7,584 nt of DNA from CAYRLW01 sp964425215 (GTDB taxonomy: Bacteria > Spirochaetota > Spirochaetia > Treponematales > Breznakiellaceae): contig CAYRLW010000087.1 in the NCBI GenBank assembly GCA_964425215.1, positions 1-7,584 on the forward strand, written 5' to 3'. The stretch's first letter is position 1. Each line of letters starts with the position of its first letter. The position numbers were made by a program, and so were the translations under genes. Positions 4,996 through 7,584 of the stretch are shown piece after piece. The notes beneath the pieces are model-generated. The model did not search any database. It saw nothing but the letters and a program-made list of their open reading frames with translations, and was not told the DNA's origin.

Positions 4996-6605
4996 ATAAA
5001 CCAACGGATCCCCAGAATCCCCGCGAGCCTTCCCCCGCCGAGGGGTCCAACGACACCCGAGCCCTGGTCCGCCATGGGTCCGTGTTATCCCTCCTTACCC
5101 TGCTCTCGCGGGTTCTGGGGCTTCTGCGGGAAATGGTAAAGGCGGCCCTTTTGGGCACCACCGCCCTATCGGATGCCTTTACCGTGGCCTTTATGATCCC
5201 CAACCTGCTTCGCCGTCTCTTTGCCGAAGGGTCAATCGCCGTCGCCTTTATACCCACCTTTAAAGGGTACCTGATGGAGAAGGACGACCAGAAAATAAAG
5301 GAGTTCCTCTCTTCCTTCTTTACCTTTTTGACCTTTTTGGTGACCCTGGTGGTTATCGCGGGGATTTTGGTCACTCCCCTCATCGTTCCTATTTTTGGAC
5401 TTAAGGAGTGGAAGGAGACCATATTCCTTACCCGGATTATGTTCCCCTTCCTGGCACTCATCTCCTTTGCCGCCCTGTTCCAGGGGATATTGAACAGCCT
5501 GAACGTGTTCGCCCCCTCGGGGGTAGCGCCGATTTTACTGAACCTGGTTATCATCCTCTGCGCCTACGGGCTTTCTCCGTTTACCAAGAATCCCGCCCGG
5601 GCTATGGCGATTGGGGTTCTGGTGGGTGGTACCCTTCAGGCCCTGATCCAGCTACCCGACGTTCTGCGCCGGGGGTACCGGTTTGGTCTGGTGGGTCTGG
5701 CTCGGGCGATTAAAAACCCGGGGACCCGGGCGGTGCTCCGCCTAATCGGGCCCACGATTATCGGGATGGCTGCGTACCAGTTGAACGACCTGGTTTCCAC
5801 AGCCCTGGCGGGAAACGCGGGACCCGGGGTGGTTTCCAGCCTCCAGTACTCCCTGCGGCTCCAGGAGCTCATCCTAGGGATTTTCGCCGTCTCCATCGGG
5901 ACGGTGTTACTCCCCGACCTGGCGGGGTACGCGAAAACGGGGCGCTGGGACGAGTACAACGATCGGCTTATTTCGGCCATGGACATCATCGCCCTGATCA
6001 CCATTCCCATCACGTTTTTCTCCCTTTTCCAGGGGGAATCCATGATTCGACTGCTGTTTCAAGCCCAAAACTTTAACGAGCGCTCCGTGGCCTTAACAAA
6101 AACCGCCTTTATGTTCCATATTCCAGGGCTTTTTTTCATATCCCTGAACCGCATCCTGGCCCCGGCGTTCTACGCCCAAAGCGACTCCAAATCCCCCACC
6201 GCAGCGGGAATTTTATCCTTTATCACGAATATGCTTCTGGCCTTTGTGCTGGTGGGTCCCCTCAAGGGTGGCGGTATCGCCCTGGCGTTGACCCTGGCCA
6301 GCACCGTGAATACGGTCCTGCTGTTGCTGTTTCTCCGGCGCAATCCCCGGGTCGCGGTGGGCCGGGCGCTCCGATCGGCCCTCTGGTACTCCATCAAGCT
6401 GACCCTCTTTTCCCTGATCGCCGGCATCCCCGTCTTGGTTCTGGGGCCCCTTTTGTTACAGAAGCTGGCCCACCGGGGAAGGATCCTTTCCTACGGTGTT
6501 CCCCTAACAATCCTGGCTCTGCTGTACGGAGCCGTTCTGGTTCTAATTCTGATTCTCAGCCGGGACACCCAGGTTCGGTCCCTCCTGCGCCGCCGGCCCC
6601 GGTAA
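4992..6605 (+). CDS. murJ: Lipid II flippase MurJ
   Basis: This inner-membrane protein flips the peptidoglycan precursor lipid II to the periplasmic face. The start was set at the ATG 4992, giving 537 residues (family 510-530); the frame stays open upstream to 4809 but that part overlaps the glycosylase gene. About 28 hydrophilic residues precede the first membrane segment. The signature is clear: SRVLGLLRE at 39-47, SDAF at 60-63, IPNLLRRLFAEGS at 69-81, AFIPTF at 85-90. Arg40, Arg46, Asp61 and Arg74 match E. coli Arg18, Arg24, Asp39 and Arg52, and Arg289/Glu292 (SLRLQE) match Arg270/Glu273. E. coli Asp269 is replaced by Leu288. Around 14 hydrophobic helices are spread to the C-terminus, which ends in Arg-rich RRRPR. 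No Shine-Dalgarno sequence lies close to the ATG, so coupling to upstream translation is likely. Confidence 0.94.
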   Translation: MNKPTDPQNPREPSPAEGSNDTRALVRHGSVLSLLTLLSRVLGLLREMVKAALLGTTALSDAFTVAFMIPNLLRRLFAEGSIAVAFIPTFKGYLMEKDDQKIKEFLSSFFTFLTFLVTLVVIAGILVTPLIVPIFGLKEWKETIFLTRIMFPFLALISFAALFQGILNSLNVFAPSGVAPILLNLVIILCAYGLSPFTKNPARAMAIGVLVGGTLQALIQLPDVLRRGYRFGLVGLARAIKNPGTRAVLRLIGPTIIGMAAYQLNDLVSTALAGNAGPGVVSSLQYSLRLQELILGIFAVSIGTVLLPDLAGYAKTGRWDEYNDRLISAMDIIALITIPITFFSLFQGESMIRLLFQAQNFNERSVALTKTAFMFHIPGLFFISLNRILAPAFYAQSDSKSPTAAGILSFITNMLLAFVLVGPLKGGGIALALTLASTVNTVLLLLFLRRNPRVAVGRALRSALWYSIKLTLFSLIAGIPVLVLGPLLLQKLAHRGRILSYGVPLTILALLYGAVLVLILILSRDTQVRSLLRRRPR

Positions 6606-6624
6606 GGGCCCTTCGCCGGGCTCT
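6605..6624 (+). terminator. Weak candidate terminator hairpin after murJ
   Basis: AGGGCCC (6605-6611) pairs with GGGCTCT (6618-6624) across a 6-nt loop, with one G-U pair. It begins at the last base of the murJ stop. No T-run follows, so intrinsic termination is doubtful; it could instead protect the mRNA 3' end. Confidence 0.25.
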
Positions 6625-6794
6625 AGGGCCTCGGCGGTCCCGGATCCTCGGCAGGGCCCTGGGTCCTCGCCAGGGCAGGGCTCCCAAGATCCGATCCTTC
6701 GGAGCTCCGGACACGCCCAGAAGCCTTGGTGCTCTCCCGGGGGTCTTGCATGTTCCTGGGGTTCTAAGACGCCCTTATAAAATGCCCGAAAAGC
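6606..6794. repeat. GC-rich intergenic region with degenerate 17-19 bp repeats
   Basis: No gene is seen here. The motif CCTCGGC or a close variant recurs at 6611-6617, 6629-6635, 6646-6652 and 6665-6671, at steps of 18, 17 and 19 bp, with GGGCC or AGGGC between. The 10-bp palindrome CGGAGCTCCG is at 6700-6709. CTAAGACGCCC occurs at 6764-6774 and again at 6795-6805, where the second copy contains the stop of the minus-strand gene. The region lies between the convergent 3' ends of murJ and the YkgJ-type gene. Confidence 0.5.
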
Positions 6795-7532
6795 CTAAGA
6801 CGCCCGAGGCAGAGGAGCGTCGTCGTTGCCGCCGTCGTTGCCGCCGTCGTTGCCCCCATCGTTGTCATTTCCTCCACCGGAGCCCCTATGCTCCGCTGAA
6901 TCGAACCCAAAGGCCGACGAGGAGGATAGGTCCCCCAGATAGCGCAGTTTAGCTAAAGCCTTTTGGATCGCCTCCCGGAGGGGCAGTCGATCGTCGGAGC
7001 TGTGGGGGATCAACAGGGCCGCCTGCCCCGCCAAATCCCCCATGGCGGGAGGAGTGGCGCCGTACAGGGTCTCCAAGGTTCCCTGATCCAAGCTTCCCGC
7101 CTTGATTCTCGGTACGGGGGGCATGAACTTGCAGGGCCGGTACCGGATGGTTCCGTCCTTGCCCCGATCACCCGAAAAGGCGAAGAGCCGGCAGATTAGG
7201 GGCCGCCCCTCGTAGACCGTGCAGTGGTGGGGGTTGTGGGGATCGTATAAAGGGCACCCGGAAGGATTGGCCGACCAGTCCAGGGTATTCAACCGTTCGG
7301 TTTGATGGCGGAGCATCCATGCGGCCAGGTAGAGGGCCTCCACGTCTAAAAGATCCGGCTCGAAGCGCTCGCAACAGGAACCACAGCCGGAGGGACAGCG
7401 GTAGGGGCTCCGGGCCATCCAGCGTTCTTGGGCCGTATCGATATCCTCGTAAATTTGATGAAGGGCCACTAAGGGGGCTTCTATCGAAGAACGGGCCACA
7501 AAGGGGGGGAATAATTCCAAAGGAGTACTCAT
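6795..7532 (-). CDS. YkgJ-family CxxxCxxCC zinc/iron-cluster protein
   Basis: The product is 245 residues. It carries the Cys signature of the putative zinc- or iron-chelating domain family (YkgJ type): Cys46, Cys50, Cys53 and Cys54 in CPSGCGSCC, then Cys93 (SGCPLY), Cys104 (HHCTVYEGRP), Cys114 (LICRLFAF) and Cys134. The YEGRPLICRLF stretch is the most family-typical part. Members are cytosolic and probably bind metal; their role is mostly unknown. The N-terminal 40 residues are helical without a signal peptide. Residues 218-238 are a low-complexity GGND tail encoded by a DNA repeat, absent from typical members. No Shine-Dalgarno sequence is close to the ATG at 7532 (GGAG is about 13 nt away). 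The gene converges on murJ. Confidence 0.88.
   Translation of the reverse strand: MSTPLELFPPFVARSSIEAPLVALHQIYEDIDTAQERWMARSPYRCPSGCGSCCERFEPDLLDVEALYLAAWMLRHQTERLNTLDWSANPSGCPLYDPHNPHHCTVYEGRPLICRLFAFSGDRGKDGTIRYRPCKFMPPVPRIKAGSLDQGTLETLYGATPPAMGDLAGQAALLIPHSSDDRLPLREAIQKALAKLRYLGDLSSSSAFGFDSAEHRGSGGGNDNDGGNDGGNDGGNDDAPLPRAS
6821..6868 (-). repeat. 12-bp tandem repeat encoding GGND
   Basis: Four units of 12 bp lie at 6821-6832, 6833-6844, 6845-6856 and 6857-6868. The first two are identical, the third differs by one base, the fourth by several. Each adds four residues (Gly-Gly-Asn-Asp) to the tail of the YkgJ-type protein, so copy changes keep the frame. Confidence 0.9.
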
Positions 7533-7549
7533 AGTTGTTTAGGGACTCC

Positions 7550-7579
7550 ACTGTACCGATCTTTTCAGAGGAAGGTCAA
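7550..7579 (-). promoter_or_regulatory. Candidate promoter for the YkgJ-type gene
   Basis: On the minus strand, TTGACC (7579-7574) and TACAGT (7555-7550) are 18 nt apart. Transcription would start near 7543, only about 11 nt before the ATG, which fits the lack of a close ribosome binding site. Confidence 0.4.
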
Positions 7580-7584
7580 GGTGG

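Noticed and set aside
6795..6952. Arg/Cys-rich plus-strand ORF (RRRCRRRC)
   Set aside because: It is the reverse reading of the GGND-encoding repeat of the YkgJ-type gene.
7568..7584. Start of a further plus-strand gene: GAGGAAGG followed by GTG at 7581
   Set aside because: Only four bases of any coding sequence are visible, and the same bases serve as the -35 of the minus-strand promoter. It cannot be supported from this window.

Overview
The window reads as a chromosomal segment of a GC-rich bacterium. Several genes suggest a spirochaete of the Treponema kind: a diverged murJ with a hydrophilic N-terminal extension, a cytosolic glycerophosphodiesterase coupled to a coiled-coil protein, and a heptad-repeat nuclease-like protein. 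This placement is an inference from style, not from a marker gene, and is moderate to weak. A run of 100 N at 3877-3976 shows that the sequence is a scaffold.

Layout. Positions 1-186 hold the end of an IS21-family insertion sequence: two 23-bp terminal repeats, a hairpin over the ribosome binding site, and the first codons of a transposase (istA) that runs out after 33 codons against the 3' end of the next gene. On the minus strand, a MarR-like winged-helix regulator (1273-1827) is followed after 19 nt by rfbB (171-1253, dTDP-glucose 4,6-dehydratase); they look like one operon for surface-sugar synthesis. Its upstream region (1828-1994) has a good sigma70-type promoter overlapped by a perfect 9+1+9 palindrome, and a leader of about 130 nt with alternative hairpins and a 23-codon ORF that ends in an ATGA overlap with the regulator. 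On the plus strand, a coiled-coil protein (2112-2603) overlaps a glycerophosphodiester phosphodiesterase (2600-3379) by ATGA. It converges, with a 13-bp overlap, on a minus-strand gene (3367-4259) for a long heptad-repeat coiled coil joined to a PD-(D/E)XK-like nuclease fold. The N gap lies inside its 21-bp DNA repeat.

From a shared AT-rich promoter region (about 4274-4320) the plus strand carries an AlkA/HhH-GPD DNA glycosylase (4333-4959) and murJ, the lipid II flippase (4992-6605). A GC-rich, degenerately repeated intergenic stretch (6606-6794) separates murJ from a minus-strand YkgJ-type CxxxCxxCC protein (6795-7532) whose tail is a 12-bp repeat encoding GGND.

Together the genes cover envelope biogenesis (rfbB, murJ), phospholipid-headgroup turnover (GDPD), DNA base-excision repair (glycosylase) and a possible nuclease of unknown role. 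No complete defence or mobile system is visible. The parts that most deserve a second look are the repeat nuclease with its gap and the control region of the regulator-rfbB operon.
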